64,000 nucleotides of DNA from Providencia rettgeri (lineage in GTDB: Bacteria > Pseudomonadota > Gammaproteobacteria > Enterobacterales > Enterobacteriaceae). The position numbers and the translations under genes are program-made. The notes beneath the pieces are model-generated. The model had not been told where the DNA came from. It made no database searches and was given only the letters and a program-made list of their open reading frames with translations. Positions 35,583 through 44,731 of the stretch are shown one piece after another. Location of the stretch: contig NZ_CP017671.1 in assembly GCF_001874625.1 (NCBI RefSeq), positions 1,984,001 to 2,048,000 of the forward strand, read 5' to 3'. Each line of letters starts with the position of its first letter. The stretch's first letter is position 1.

Positions 35583-35812
35583 ATAAACCCTATTATTTGC
35601 TGTGAAAAAATAATTGATTCAAATAACTATATGACTATAGCCTTTTTATAACGGCGTGTTGTGAGAATTATCTTAATTTATTCATTTTTAGTTATAAGCC
35701 CAGCATTTGTTTTTATCGTTTATTTGAACATTTTTAAATAACTGATTTTAGTCAGGACGATTATAAGGTAATTTAATGAAGTTAAGTGGTTTTGTAAAAA
35801 AGGGAGTCATGG

Positions 35813-37042
35813 ATGTTAGTTGTTGAAATGTTAAGTACCGGCGATGAAGTTTTACATGGGCAAATAATCGATACAAATGCGGCTTGGTTGGCGGATTATT
35901 TCTTTCAGCAAGGGCTTCCTTTATCTAGCAGAACGACTGTTGGGGATGATTTAGAGAGTTTAATCTCTACTTTTCTTGAACGCAGCTTGCATGCAGACAT
36001 TCTGATTGTTAATGGAGGGCTCGGCCCAACAAGCGATGATTTAAGTGCATTAGCAGCGGCTAAAGCTGTGGGAGTTCCTCTGGTAGAACACTCACAGTGG
36101 GTTACGGTTATGGAAAACTATTTTATTGCGAGAGGGCGAGTCATGCCTGAAACGAATCGCAAGCAGGCATTATTACCTGAAAATGCAGAATTAATTGATA
36201 ACCCCGTTGGAACTGCTTGTGGTTTTTCATTAAAACTAAATGATTGTGTGCTTTTTTTCACGCCTGGGGTTCCTTCAGAATTTAAGGTCATGATTACTGA
36301 ACAAATCTTACCTCAAATACGTGAGAAATTTACATTACCGGAACCGCCAGTTTGTTTGCGTTTAACTAGTTTTGGGCGTAGCGAAAGTAGTTTGGCAAAA
36401 CAGTTTGATAGTATCTCTTTACCGGATGATTGTGTGCTTGGATATCGTTCATCAATGCCAATTATTGAATTAAAACTGACAGGGCCTGCATCACGACGCC
36501 AACAAATGGAGAAATGCTGGCATACGATTAAACAAGGTGTTGGCGATAATATGATTTTTGAGGGGACGGAAGGTTTTGCTCAGAAAATTGCTAAACAATT
36601 ACAAGATAGGGGGCTCCAAATAGCGCTGAGTGAACAATTTAGCGCAGGTTTATTAAATTGGACATTACATGCGGCTAATATCTTAGTGCATCATGGTCAA
36701 GTTATTGTTCCGCAGTCGGAACAAGGCTTAATAAGCCTATTGCAACAAGCCAAAGATAATGCAGCTCAACAATCCGTACAGATTGGGCTCGCAATTGGTG
36801 ATTATCATGACCAATACTTAAATGTAGCGCTATCAACACCAACAGGAAGCTATGCACAGCGGATACACTACTTACCTAATAATCATAGCCAAAAAGAAAA
36901 ACAAGAAGTGAGCGTCATGTTAATGTTAGATATGCTGTCGCGCTGGTTAAATGCTCGAGAAGTTATTGGTTATTATGAGTGGATAGTTCAAATTGAGACT
37001 TTGGTTCTGGATAATGAGCTAAATGATGACGTTAAATCTTAA
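35813..37042 (+). CDS. CinA-like protein (YfaY type)
   Basis: A 409-aa cytosolic protein. The N-terminal molybdopterin-binding-like CinA domain covers about residues 1-170 (EMLSTGDEVLHGQIIDTNAAW, shown here by its start; VNGGLGPTSDDLSALAAA near residues 66-83). The C-terminal part resembles the NMN-deamidase domain but is divergent (QIALSEQFSAGLLNWTL near 271-287). CinA proteins hydrolyse NMN or ADP-ribose in NAD recycling. YfaY-like members may lack deamidase activity. GGGAG lies before the ATG. The end overlaps the next gene by 20 nt. Confidence 0.85.
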   Translation: MLVVEMLSTGDEVLHGQIIDTNAAWLADYFFQQGLPLSSRTTVGDDLESLISTFLERSLHADILIVNGGLGPTSDDLSALAAAKAVGVPLVEHSQWVTVMENYFIARGRVMPETNRKQALLPENAELIDNPVGTACGFSLKLNDCVLFFTPGVPSEFKVMITEQILPQIREKFTLPEPPVCLRLTSFGRSESSLAKQFDSISLPDDCVLGYRSSMPIIELKLTGPASRRQQMEKCWHTIKQGVGDNMIFEGTEGFAQKIAKQLQDRGLQIALSEQFSAGLLNWTLHAANILVHHGQVIVPQSEQGLISLLQQAKDNAAQQSVQIGLAIGDYHDQYLNVALSTPTGSYAQRIHYLPNNHSQKEKQEVSVMLMLDMLSRWLNAREVIGYYEWIVQIETLVLDNELNDDVKS

Positions 37043-37796
37043 TGGCTATATTCCAATGCTAGAAGAGGTTCCAATCCAATCGGAATTTCAGGAAATAATT
37101 ACTGAAACAGTGGAGCAACTCGCTTGGCTATTCAAAACGAAATTACATAGTGTTTATGTATATGGAAGCGTTGCGAGGGGAAGCGCAACGCCTCAGCAAT
37201 CGGATCTCGACCTTTGTGTCATTTTATTGCAACCAGCGACTGTACAAGAGAATGCTGGGCTAACTGAAATGCAACTACAATTAGTCACTCAGTACAGCAA
37301 CGTTAGTAAAATAGATTTTGATATAGGTTTATACTCTGAAGTTATTGATAAAGATAATTTATATAGCTGGGGGTATTGGATAAAGCACCAATGCCGTTGT
37401 ATTTGCGGGGCGGATTTGTCTACCCAATTTAATCCTTTTATGCCTTCACGGCAGATTGCTGAAGCGGTGAATGGTGATTTTGTTGAGGTGCTAAATGGCT
37501 ATATACAGAAAATAAAAAATTGCAATAATTTCGATGAATTAAAGTTATTACAAAGAGCGGCTGCAAGGAAATTAATACGTTCAACAGATGTATTAAGGTT
37601 AGATACTGATCGGGATTGGCCAAGTAGTTTAAAGGATTATATGCAAAAATTTACGGGTAGATACCCTGAGCAAAAAAGTCGATTAGATTATTTTTTTACT
37701 CAGAGTTTACATCCTTCAGCTGATGCTAACCAATTTATAGATAATTTAATAGCCTTTATTAATTGGTTAGATCATGAAAGAAATATAGCGGGTTAA
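37023..37796 (+). CDS. Nucleotidyltransferase-domain protein
   Basis: A 257-aa protein with a polymerase-beta-like nucleotidyltransferase fold. The motif YVYGSVARGSATPQQSDLDL (near residues 44-63) holds the Gly-Ser pair and the two metal-binding aspartates. A third acidic residue may be in IDFDIGLYSE. The C-terminal half is helical, as in aminoglycoside nucleotidyltransferases and AadA-like enzymes, but similarity to a known resistance enzyme is weak. The substrate is unknown. The start overlaps the CinA-like gene; a later Met at 37056 is also possible. Confidence 0.75.
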   Translation: MMTLNLNGYIPMLEEVPIQSEFQEIITETVEQLAWLFKTKLHSVYVYGSVARGSATPQQSDLDLCVILLQPATVQENAGLTEMQLQLVTQYSNVSKIDFDIGLYSEVIDKDNLYSWGYWIKHQCRCICGADLSTQFNPFMPSRQIAEAVNGDFVEVLNGYIQKIKNCNNFDELKLLQRAAARKLIRSTDVLRLDTDRDWPSSLKDYMQKFTGRYPEQKSRLDYFFTQSLHPSADANQFIDNLIAFINWLDHERNIAG

Positions 37797-37801
37797 GCTT
37801 A

Positions 37802-38230
37802 TTATTTTTCTGATTGTATTGATTCAATTATGTAATTGAAGCTTGAAATGCCTTTTCTACAGGCTTTCTCTTTTAAAACTGATGGTGTTTTATCGATTGC
37901 ACCTTTTAGGCTTGTTAGCTGGCTTGCATAAGTTTCAGCGCCAATTATGTCAGGGTTGTTGTTTAAATATTCTACTGTACTGTCAACTTTTTGGTAGAAA
38001 TACCCACATGGGTTGTCAGTGATTTCTATGGTGCTCAGTTCTTTTAGTGAATCAGGTACGAGTTGTTGTGAGTTTTGCTTAACCAGCTCAATATATTCCC
38101 CTGATTTTATCTGTTCAACCATGGTATTAATTTTACTTTTTATGTTGAAAAACATCATAATAGTAGTAATTAAAGCAATAGCTAAAATAACATTTATAGC
38201 AATACTGACCCCGAGTAGATACTTTTTCAT
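37802..38230 (-). CDS. Membrane-anchored hypothetical protein
   Basis: A 142-aa protein with one N-terminal transmembrane helix (YLLGVSIAINVILAIALITT near residues 4-23) and a helical domain that should lie in the periplasm. Two cysteines are present (NPCGYFY near 92-98 and KEACRKG near 121-127) and might form a disulfide. I do not recognise the family. GGGATTT lies before the ATG. It converges with the nucleotidyltransferase gene, leaving only a few bases between stops. Confidence 0.65.
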   Translation of the reverse strand: MKKYLLGVSIAINVILAIALITTIMMFFNIKSKINTMVEQIKSGEYIELVKQNSQQLVPDSLKELSTIEITDNPCGYFYQKVDSTVEYLNNNPDIIGAETYASQLTSLKGAIDKTPSVLKEKACRKGISSFNYIIESIQSEK

Positions 38231-38370
38231 TAAATCCCTTAAGTAAAAAGATAAAGTTTTATTTGTATTGATTATAAGTTAACTAGGTTTATTTTAAATA
38301 TATTTAGGATAAATGATTAAACGTAAGCTAACTTGGCTGGAGCCGCATTTTATTATTTTTGATAAGGGTT

Positions 38371-38796
38371 TTATCGTACTGTGAGAACAGAAACTTTAGA
38401 GTTTTGAATAACCATTGAGGCGGTCGACCCCAAGAAATAAGTGGACATACTTGGTCGACGTGAGCCGATAACAATTAAATCTGCATTAATTTCTTCTGCA
38501 ACTCGTAAGATTTCATCCCTTGGGGTACCCATCAGAACTTGTGCATTATATTTATCAGCGGGAATTTTAAATTCTTTAATAATCTCTGCTAGTTTTTTGG
38601 TTACGCTCTCTTGTTCGCTATCGGCTTTTTCTGCAAAACCAAAACCCATTGTTGTATAAAAGGGAATGGTAGGGATAACCGCTAAAAAATGAACTTGCGA
38701 TTTTTCATACTCAGATAGGTGCTGAATATGAGGCATGACTAAATGAGCTAAGCTTTTTTCTGTAATATCAATGGGGACTAAGATTTTAGTGTACAT
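38371..38796 (-). CDS. uspF: Universal stress protein, UspF-like
   Basis: A small cytosolic protein of 141 aa with the Usp fold: MYTKILVPIDITEKSL at the start, and the ATP-binding loop IVIGSRRPSMSTYFLGSTAS near residues 115-134. E. coli UspF binds ATP and affects adhesion and fimbriation. GGAG lies before the ATG at 38796; an upstream in-frame ATG at 38829 lacks one, so I used the shorter form, which also fits the family. Confidence 0.9.
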   Translation of the reverse strand: MYTKILVPIDITEKSLAHLVMPHIQHLSEYEKSQVHFLAVIPTIPFYTTMGFGFAEKADSEQESVTKKLAEIIKEFKIPADKYNAQVLMGTPRDEILRVAEEINADLIVIGSRRPSMSTYFLGSTASMVIQNSKVSVLTVR

Positions 38797-39098
38797 TTTT
38801 TCTCCAGCTATCATCTTGTGAACATGCAACCATTAAGCTTTATTTTTACAAAAATAGGGCGGTAAACCGATAAAATAGACATAGCTAATTATAGAATAAA
38901 ATATGCCTCTAAAACTAAGGTTAGCATGTTAATTAGGCAAATACTTTGATGAAGTATTCAATCTCAATAACTTACTCAATACGCAATCAAAAATTTTAAT
39001 GCGGTTTGTGCTATTGACCGTTATCGCTCTTTTATCGGTTAATTCAATGTTATATGATCCGTATATGGTTTGTATCTATTTTGTATTGTGAGGGTATT

Positions 39099-39305
39099 TT
39101 GGGGATTGTTAAAATTTCAGATGAATTACATGATTATTTACGTCATGCAAGCCAAGTAATGTCTCGTTCAATTAACTCACAGGCAGAGTTTTGGATCAAA
39201 GTTGGTATGCAAGCTGAATTAAATCCGCATAAAACATTTACTATGCTAATCAGCGAAATGCTAGAAAAAGAGTCTATTGAATCAAAAGGAAAAGTTCATG
39301 AATAA
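39099..39305 (+). CDS. ParD-like antitoxin-family protein
   Basis: A 68-aa protein whose N-terminus (GIVKISDELHDYLRHASQ) matches the ParD-like family. The TTG at 39099 is preceded by AGGG and gives the usual start; a longer frame begins at 39054. The family is named for similarity to the antitoxin ParD, which binds DNA through a ribbon-helix-helix. No ParE toxin gene is present. Its stop overlaps the start of a methionine aminopeptidase gene by 8 nt. Confidence 0.75.
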   Translation: MGIVKISDELHDYLRHASQVMSRSINSQAEFWIKVGMQAELNPHKTFTMLISEMLEKESIESKGKVHE

Positions 39306-40068
39306 CATTAAAATTAAAACAGCAGATGAAATTGAACTCATGCGTGAGTCAGGAAGGCTCTTAGCTAGCGTATTTAAGATGCTCGATTCTATTATGGTTC
39401 CGGGTATTTCGACGATGGAAATTAACGACAAAGTTGAGAGTTACATTGTTAATGAATTGCAGGCACGTCCTGCAAGTAAAGGGCAATATGGTTACCAGTA
39501 TGTTTTGAATACTTCATTGAATGAAGTTGTTTGCCACGGCGTTCCTAAAACAGATGAAATAGTAAAAGCAAAAGATATTATTAATGTTGATATCACATTA
39601 GAAAAAAATGGCTTTATTGCTGATTCTAGCAAAATGTATGTTATGCCAGAAGCCTCCCCTTTAGCACGTAAGCTAGTTAAAGATACTTATGCTGCGATGT
39701 GGGAAGGAATTAAACAAGTTAAACCAGGTGCCACATTGGGTGATATTGGTTCAGCAATCCAACATTATGCGGAGTCTCATGGGTATAGTGTCGTTAGGGA
39801 ATATTGCGGACATGGGATTGGGCGTGAAATGCATGAAGATCCACAAGTGCTGCATTATGGTGTACGCGGTAAAGGAATTGAATTAAAAGAAGGCATGACA
39901 TTTACGATAGAACCGATGATTAACCAAGGTGGAATGAAAATTAAAACCAAAAAAGATGGTTGGACGGTAGTGACTCGAGACAAAAAATTATCAGCGCAAT
40001 CAGAGCATACAGTATTAGTGACTAAAGACGGTTATGAAGTGCTGACATTACGAGATGAAGAAAAATAG
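39298..40068 (+). CDS. map: Type I methionine aminopeptidase
   Basis: A 256-aa enzyme that removes the initiator methionine from new proteins. The five metal ligands are visible: Asp in VDITLEKNGF and IADSSKMY, His in GHGIGREMHEDP, Glu in FTIEPMI and Glu in AQSEHTVLV. The ATG at 39298 follows AAAGGAAAAG inside the upstream gene. It is not next to rpsB-tsf, the usual location of the housekeeping map, so it may be a second copy. Translational coupling to the ParD-like gene suggests joint control. Confidence 0.92.
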   Translation: MNNIKIKTADEIELMRESGRLLASVFKMLDSIMVPGISTMEINDKVESYIVNELQARPASKGQYGYQYVLNTSLNEVVCHGVPKTDEIVKAKDIINVDITLEKNGFIADSSKMYVMPEASPLARKLVKDTYAAMWEGIKQVKPGATLGDIGSAIQHYAESHGYSVVREYCGHGIGREMHEDPQVLHYGVRGKGIELKEGMTFTIEPMINQGGMKIKTKKDGWTVVTRDKKLSAQSEHTVLVTKDGYEVLTLRDEEK

Positions 40069-40147
40069 CCCCTTATAAATTATTAGATAAAACTAAAATA
40101 CCAGTTTGTGATCAGTAATCGATGGCAAACTGGCTGATTGTTATTAA

Positions 40148-40579
40148 TTATTGCCTTAGTGCGATTGCTATGCGATTAAATGCACTCATTAACCCAATGG
40201 CTATAGTAAGGTCTGAAATTTGTACATCGGTAAAATGGGTTTTTAGTGTTTCAAATAGCTCATCCGATGTACCACTTGTGGCGATATTCACAACCGCTTC
40301 AGTCCAAGCTAATGCGGCTCGTTCTTTCGGGTCGAAATGATGGCTAACTTGCCAACCTGCTAGCGTGTCAATTTTTTTATTTCTAACCCCCGAAGAGCGT
40401 AAGGAATTGGCATGCATATCTAGGCAAAAAGCGCAGCCATTGATTTGAGAAACCCTTAAGTAAACAAGTTCAACAAGTTCTTTGCCTAATCCACTTTTAT
40501 TGAGTGCATTTTTACAATCAATAAGCCCTTTATAGGCATCAGGGGATAATGTCGGATAAGCCAGTCTTAGTGCACTCAT
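40148..40579 (-). CDS. Carboxymuconolactone decarboxylase/AhpD-like protein
   Basis: A protein of about 143 aa of the AhpD-like family. The catalytic pair is visible in NGCAFCLDMHANSLR near residues 51-65 (Cys-x-x-Cys with His). Members are peroxidases or decarboxylases; many have unknown substrates. I used the ATG at 40579, preceded by GAGG; the frame extends upstream to 40666 without a ribosome site. Confidence 0.85.
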   Translation of the reverse strand: MSALRLAYPTLSPDAYKGLIDCKNALNKSGLGKELVELVYLRVSQINGCAFCLDMHANSLRSSGVRNKKIDTLAGWQVSHHFDPKERAALAWTEAVVNIATSGTSDELFETLKTHFTDVQISDLTIAIGLMSAFNRIAIALRQ

Positions 40580-40745
40580 GGATAATTCCTCGTAAGTTCC
40601 GTTATTAGATAAATACAATATTAAAAATATTTTTATGAATCTTTTATTAGTCGGGCTTTTAGTCATATTTTTATACTAATTTTAAGTGAGTATATACTTA
40701 TTCGCCGACGAAGAGGAGTGATGGTTGTATAGGCTGCTTAACAGA

Positions 40746-41516
40746 TTAATTACTGGGGACCAGTAATAGTTTAGCGCTACAAGAGTGACTAAATTGCTGT
40801 TGAACATCGGGAGGAAGGTGATTGTCTGTAATAATATGAGTCAGTTCATCCATTTGGGCAACGCGAAATAATGACCATTTCCCGTACTTGCTGCTATCCG
40901 CTAACATAACAGATTGTGTTGCATTTTTAATAAGATCACGTTTTAGACCTGCTTTTTCTTCAGTTGGTGTCGTGATCCCTTTACTCAAGCTCCAAGAGTT
41001 GCAACTAATAAATGCAATGTCAGGGTAGATACTACGAAGAAGGCTTCGTCCATGCTCACCGATGCAGGATTGGCTGCTATCATCAATACGCCCACCAATA
41101 ATGGTTACTTCTATCTGTTTAAACTCGCAAAGGAAAAGGGCAATGTGAAGGTCGGCGGTCACAACGCGCAGCGGCATATGCGTTAGCTCGCGAGCTAGCT
41201 CAAGCATAGTAGTCCCAGCATCAAGAAGGACAGTGTTTCCCGGTTCAATTAAACGGGCTGCTGCTTTTGCAATAGCCCGCTTTTCTCTTAGGTTACGTTG
41301 GTTTTTTTCGACTGTCGTGGGTTGCACTGGAATAAAACGATTTAGCGTTACCCCACCATGAGTGCGAGATATAACCCCAGTTTCATCTAGTTTAATTAAA
41401 TCACGCCGGATAGTGGCCGCAGAAACAGATAATGCTTGTACAAGCTCATCAACAGTCACAAGGTTATGCTGTTTAAGGTACTCAAGTATTAAATCCAATC
41501 TATCCATTGTGCTCAT
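40746..41516 (-). CDS. DeoR-family regulator of the D-threonate operon
   Basis: A 256-aa repressor-type protein. The N-terminal winged HTH is visible as [20 protein letters not shown] (near residues 21-40) with the DeoR hinge TRTHGG-like ISRTHGGV near 49-56. The C-terminal effector domain has [11 protein letters not shown] near 96-106 and [16 protein letters not shown] near 202-217. It lies 3 nt after the stop of pdxA2 and is the last gene of the same leftward transcription unit, so it probably regulates it. It resembles YgbI/DtnR-type regulators. Confidence 0.85.
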   Translation of the reverse strand: MSTMDRLDLILEYLKQHNLVTVDELVQALSVSAATIRRDLIKLDETGVISRTHGGVTLNRFIPVQPTTVEKNQRNLREKRAIAKAAARLIEPGNTVLLDAGTTMLELARELTHMPLRVVTADLHIALFLCEFKQIEVTIIGGRIDDSSQSCIGEHGRSLLRSIYPDIAFISCNSWSLSKGITTPTEEKAGLKRDLIKNATQSVMLADSSKYGKWSLFRVAQMDELTHIITDNHLPPDVQQQFSHSCSAKLLLVPSN

Positions 41517-41519
41517 TGA

Positions 41520-42503
41520 TTACACTACATTCATTGCAAGTTTAAGGGAAATAGCCATGCTTTCAGGGTTTGCTTTGCCTGTCCAAGCAATATCAAATGC
41601 GGTTCCATGATCCGCAGATGTGCGTAAGAATGGAAGGCCAGCAGTGATATTAACACCATCATAAAAACCTAATAATTTTAATGGGATATGGCCTTGGTCA
41701 TGGTACATTGCAACAACCATATCGTACTGCCCTTGATAAGCTTGTAAAAATACAGTGTCTGGGGGACAAGGACCATACGCATCGATGCCTTCAGACCTTA
41801 CCTGTTCTATAGCAGGTTGTAAATATACGATTTCTTCGTCACCAAATAAACCGTTTTCTCCAGCATGGGGATTAACCCCTGCAATAGCAATACGTGGTTT
41901 TTCAATGCCAACTCGTTTTAAAAAATCCGATGCAATGCGAGTCACAGTAACAACACGTTCGCTGTTTAATGTGTCTAAAAATTTTCGTAATGCGATATGG
42001 GTTGTGACATGAATGACTTTTAATTTTTCAGTGTAAAGCACCATGGCATAATCTTTAGTATTCGTTAGCTGGGCAAGGAGTTCGGTATGCCCAGGATAAT
42101 TATGCCCTGCAAGGTGCAAAGCTTCTTTATTTAATGGCGCAGTAGCAATTGCTTTAACGTCACCAGCCAGCGCAAGCTCAGTTGCTCGTTTGATACAGCG
42201 AAATGCTAAGTCACCGGCTTGTGCTTGAACTTTGCCCGCGACAAGTTCATCAGGGGCAGCTAAAGGTTCATCAATGATATTGATAGTATCGGCCGAAAAC
42301 TGGGCTTCATTGATATTGTTTATGATATTAAGTTTTACTTGAGGAACCAAACCCGATGTAATTAAACGTTGCATTGTTGCTGCACAACCAATAACAACAG
42401 CGGGAGCTCCTGCTAATTCACCTTCGGCAAGGGATTTAACGATAATCTCAGGGCCAATTCCCGCAGGGTCACCCATAGTAATAGCAACGACATTATTTTT
42501 CAC
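41520..42503 (-). CDS. pdxA2: 4-phospho-D-threonate 3-dehydrogenase (PdxA2)
   Basis: An oxidoreductase of about 327 aa of the PdxA family: ITMGDPAGIGPEI near residues 9-21, YPGHTELLA, and the metal-binding histidines in HVTTHIALR and MYHDQGHIPLK. In this context the substrate is 4-phospho-D-threonate made by DtnK, giving dihydroxyacetone phosphate after decarboxylation. The GTG at 42503, preceded by GAGGAAA, is preferred to the ATG at 42518. It overlaps dtnK by 11 nt. It is not the vitamin B6 pdxA, which normally sits beside rsmA. Confidence 0.9.
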   Translation of the reverse strand: MKNNVVAITMGDPAGIGPEIIVKSLAEGELAGAPAVVIGCAATMQRLITSGLVPQVKLNIINNINEAQFSADTINIIDEPLAAPDELVAGKVQAQAGDLAFRCIKRATELALAGDVKAIATAPLNKEALHLAGHNYPGHTELLAQLTNTKDYAMVLYTEKLKVIHVTTHIALRKFLDTLNSERVVTVTRIASDFLKRVGIEKPRIAIAGVNPHAGENGLFGDEEIVYLQPAIEQVRSEGIDAYGPCPPDTVFLQAYQGQYDMVVAMYHDQGHIPLKLLGFYDGVNITAGLPFLRTSADHGTAFDIAWTGKANPESMAISLKLAMNVV

Positions 42504-43767
42504 AATAAATTTCCTCAATATATTTGATGGCTTCGCATAAAGTGGTTATTTGGCCAAACCCTCCCGCTTTTGTTATGACGGGCAAGTCATCGATTTCACT
42601 ATCAATAAAGGTGCCACAAGGTATACATGGCATAACCTCAGATTGGATTCGATAACCTTTTGCTCCCAAAGTATTGGCAACCGCAATAGCGATATCACCA
42701 CCAGTTAAAAAAAGTCCCCCGATGCTGGCAACAGACAGCGTGTTTAATGTCAGCAAACTAATAAAGTCGCTGATTGTTTTTCCCAATTCATTACGCGTCA
42801 TGCCATAGGTTATGCATAGCTCATCAATATGATGCCTATCTTGCACATCTCGACTACTACGTATGATGGTGTGTTTTTGTTGGTTTAATGTATGACTAAC
42901 TTCTTTAATGAGTGCAGCCATGTAGTCATTTTGTGTATTGGATGCAAGGATCTGTGTTACATCAATATCAATGACGCTGGCATTACAGTGTGTTTGTGCA
43001 TAATTTACTTGCTCAATGGTCGCGCTACTCATGGAGCCTGCAACGATAAATAGCGGTAATCCTCGCCTTTTACTCATAAAATTATCTTCAGGTAAGGCAT
43101 TTGCAAACCCAGCGGCTCCGACTAATAGGCAAGGTTCAACTAATGAGGAAACGGCCTCAGCGATTAAGGTTAAATCACGCTCATTTTCGGCATCGGTAAC
43201 AATAATAGTTGCTTGTGTAGGCGCTTGTGTTTGTAGCCATGTTGCGAACTGCCCTGAACGTATTTGTTCTAAAGAGATCTCGATCACGGGAAGAGCAGTT
43301 TGCTGATGAATTATCGTTTGTATACGTGATGAAACTACGGGCGTTTTTGGGTCAGATGCGAACTCAGTTTCTATCAGTGGTTTTCCATTAACTAAGCACT
43401 CACCGTTTAAGGTTACTCGTCCAGCAGCAGGAATAGCTGCGGCAACAATAGCGAGTTTAAGATTGGCTTCAGACATAACCGTTTCAATTTCTATGCCGAT
43501 ATTACCGCGGAATGTTGAGTCAATTTTCTTATAAATTAAAGGCTTTTCAGTTTGTGATAAAAAGGGTTTTAAGCTACCTCGGAGATTATCCGAGGCAGTT
43601 TCTGCATTTAGTGCACGGCTTTCGGTGTTGAGCACCACGACATCAGCAAACCACGAATGTTTTTGTGTGCTATCGAGTAATATCTCAGTTCGAGCCTGTT
43701 TTTTTGCAAACTGGACGCCAGTATCATTGGCGCCTGTAAAATCGTCCGCAATAACGAGTAGTTTCAT
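42493..43767 (-). CDS. dtnK: D-threonate 4-kinase (DUF1537 family)
   Basis: A 424-aa ATP-dependent kinase of the four-carbon acid-sugar kinase family. The N-terminal domain has LLVIADDFTGANDTGVQFAK (residues 3-22) and YKKIDSTFRGNIG near residues 79-91. The C-terminal ATP-binding domain has LFLTGGDIA near 352-360 and a closing VITKAGGFG near 394-402. With PdxA2 alongside, the likely substrate is D-threonate. GAGG lies before the ATG. The gene is 10 nt downstream of the kdgT-like permease gene. Confidence 0.92.
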   Translation of the reverse strand: MKLLVIADDFTGANDTGVQFAKKQARTEILLDSTQKHSWFADVVVLNTESRALNAETASDNLRGSLKPFLSQTEKPLIYKKIDSTFRGNIGIEIETVMSEANLKLAIVAAAIPAAGRVTLNGECLVNGKPLIETEFASDPKTPVVSSRIQTIIHQQTALPVIEISLEQIRSGQFATWLQTQAPTQATIIVTDAENERDLTLIAEAVSSLVEPCLLVGAAGFANALPEDNFMSKRRGLPLFIVAGSMSSATIEQVNYAQTHCNASVIDIDVTQILASNTQNDYMAALIKEVSHTLNQQKHTIIRSSRDVQDRHHIDELCITYGMTRNELGKTISDFISLLTLNTLSVASIGGLFLTGGDIAIAVANTLGAKGYRIQSEVMPCIPCGTFIDSEIDDLPVITKAGGFGQITTLCEAIKYIEEIYCEK

Positions 43768-43777
43768 GACGAATTCC

Positions 43778-44731
43778 TCACTCTTCGGCAGCTTGAGGCT
43801 GTTTAGCTTGTTGACGTTTAGCGACCCAAGACGTCAGAACTGGGGTTAAAATGGCCGTTGTGATCACCGAGGCTGCAATCAATGGGGCTGCAGATAGCGC
43901 AATCGCTTCAAGGGATGGGTCTGCTTGGGCGATTGCCAGTGGCGTTGCAACGGCATTGCCAGCGGTACTTGATGCGGCTGCGCCAGCAATACCTGAGCCG
44001 CCAACTAAACGGTCAGCTCTGATATTGAACCAACCTCCAACAAATGTGGTGAGGGCACCTAATAAAATTCCCGCTAAGCCCCCTTGTAATAGCATTTCTA
44101 AGTTGATCCCTGCACCTAATGCGAAAGCAAAGAAAGGGATTAATATTGGCCCGCCTTTTGTCAGGAAGTCACGCATATGCGGATCTAAGTTACCTAAAAT
44201 CATACCAACAATCAGTGGGACGAGAACTGCGACTAAGGCCATTAAAGGAATATTTGCCATCCCTGCGGCACCTAATGCGATCATGGTAAAGAAAGGGCCA
44301 TCATTGAGAGATAAAATTGAGATAGCACCGACATCCCGTTTGTTACCAAATTCCCCCACTAACGCAGCGTATAAGCCACCATTTGAATTACTCATAGCAG
44401 CAATAATTGCAACGCCAGTTAAACCAAAGATGCCATCCATACCAAACAGGTAATCGACACCGAGCCCGAGAGCGATGGCGACAATTAATTTTGTTAATGT
44501 GATTGTACCGCCTTGTAATAGGGCTTGAGGGGCTGCTTTGAAGCTAATGCCTGCCCCCATGCACAGTAAAAACGCCCCTATCAGTGCGGGAGCGCCATTT
44601 TTAAATAGTGAAGTGGTAAAGCCTCCTATTTCGAGAGACTGGGGTGCAAAGGTATTGATCAGAGCACCGATGACTAATGGCACAACCATCATGCCGCCAG
44701 GTATACGTTCTATCGATTTTTTTATTTGCAT
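43778..44731 (-). CDS. kdgT: KdgT-family permease
   Basis: An inner-membrane protein of about 317 aa with ten or so helices. It resembles the 2-keto-3-deoxygluconate permease Kdg[21 protein letters not shown] at the start, [14 protein letters not shown] near residues 134-147, and [15 protein letters not shown] near 207-221. The ATG at 44731 follows GGAG; an upstream ATG at 44746 is less likely. It heads the D-threonate operon, so D-threonate or a related acid is the probable substrate rather than ketodeoxygluconate. Confidence 0.88.
   Translation of the reverse strand: MQIKKSIERIPGGMMVVPLVIGALINTFAPQSLEIGGFTTSLFKNGAPALIGAFLLCMGAGISFKAAPQALLQGGTITLTKLIVAIALGLGVDYLFGMDGIFGLTGVAIIAAMSNSNGGLYAALVGEFGNKRDVGAISILSLNDGPFFTMIALGAAGMANIPLMALVAVLVPLIVGMILGNLDPHMRDFLTKGGPILIPFFAFALGAGINLEMLLQGGLAGILLGALTTFVGGWFNIRADRLVGGSGIAGAAASSTAGNAVATPLAIAQADPSLEAIALSAAPLIAASVITTAILTPVLTSWVAKRQQAKQPQAAEE

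Noticed and set aside
39099-39305. Complete ParDE toxin-antitoxin system
   Set aside because: Only a ParD-like protein is present; the downstream gene is a clear methionine aminopeptidase, not a ParE toxin.
43851-44453. A 200-codon rightward open frame opposite the kdgT-like gene
   Set aside because: It is the antisense shadow of a GC-favoured membrane-protein gene, has no ribosome site or family resemblance, and kdgT is unmistakable.
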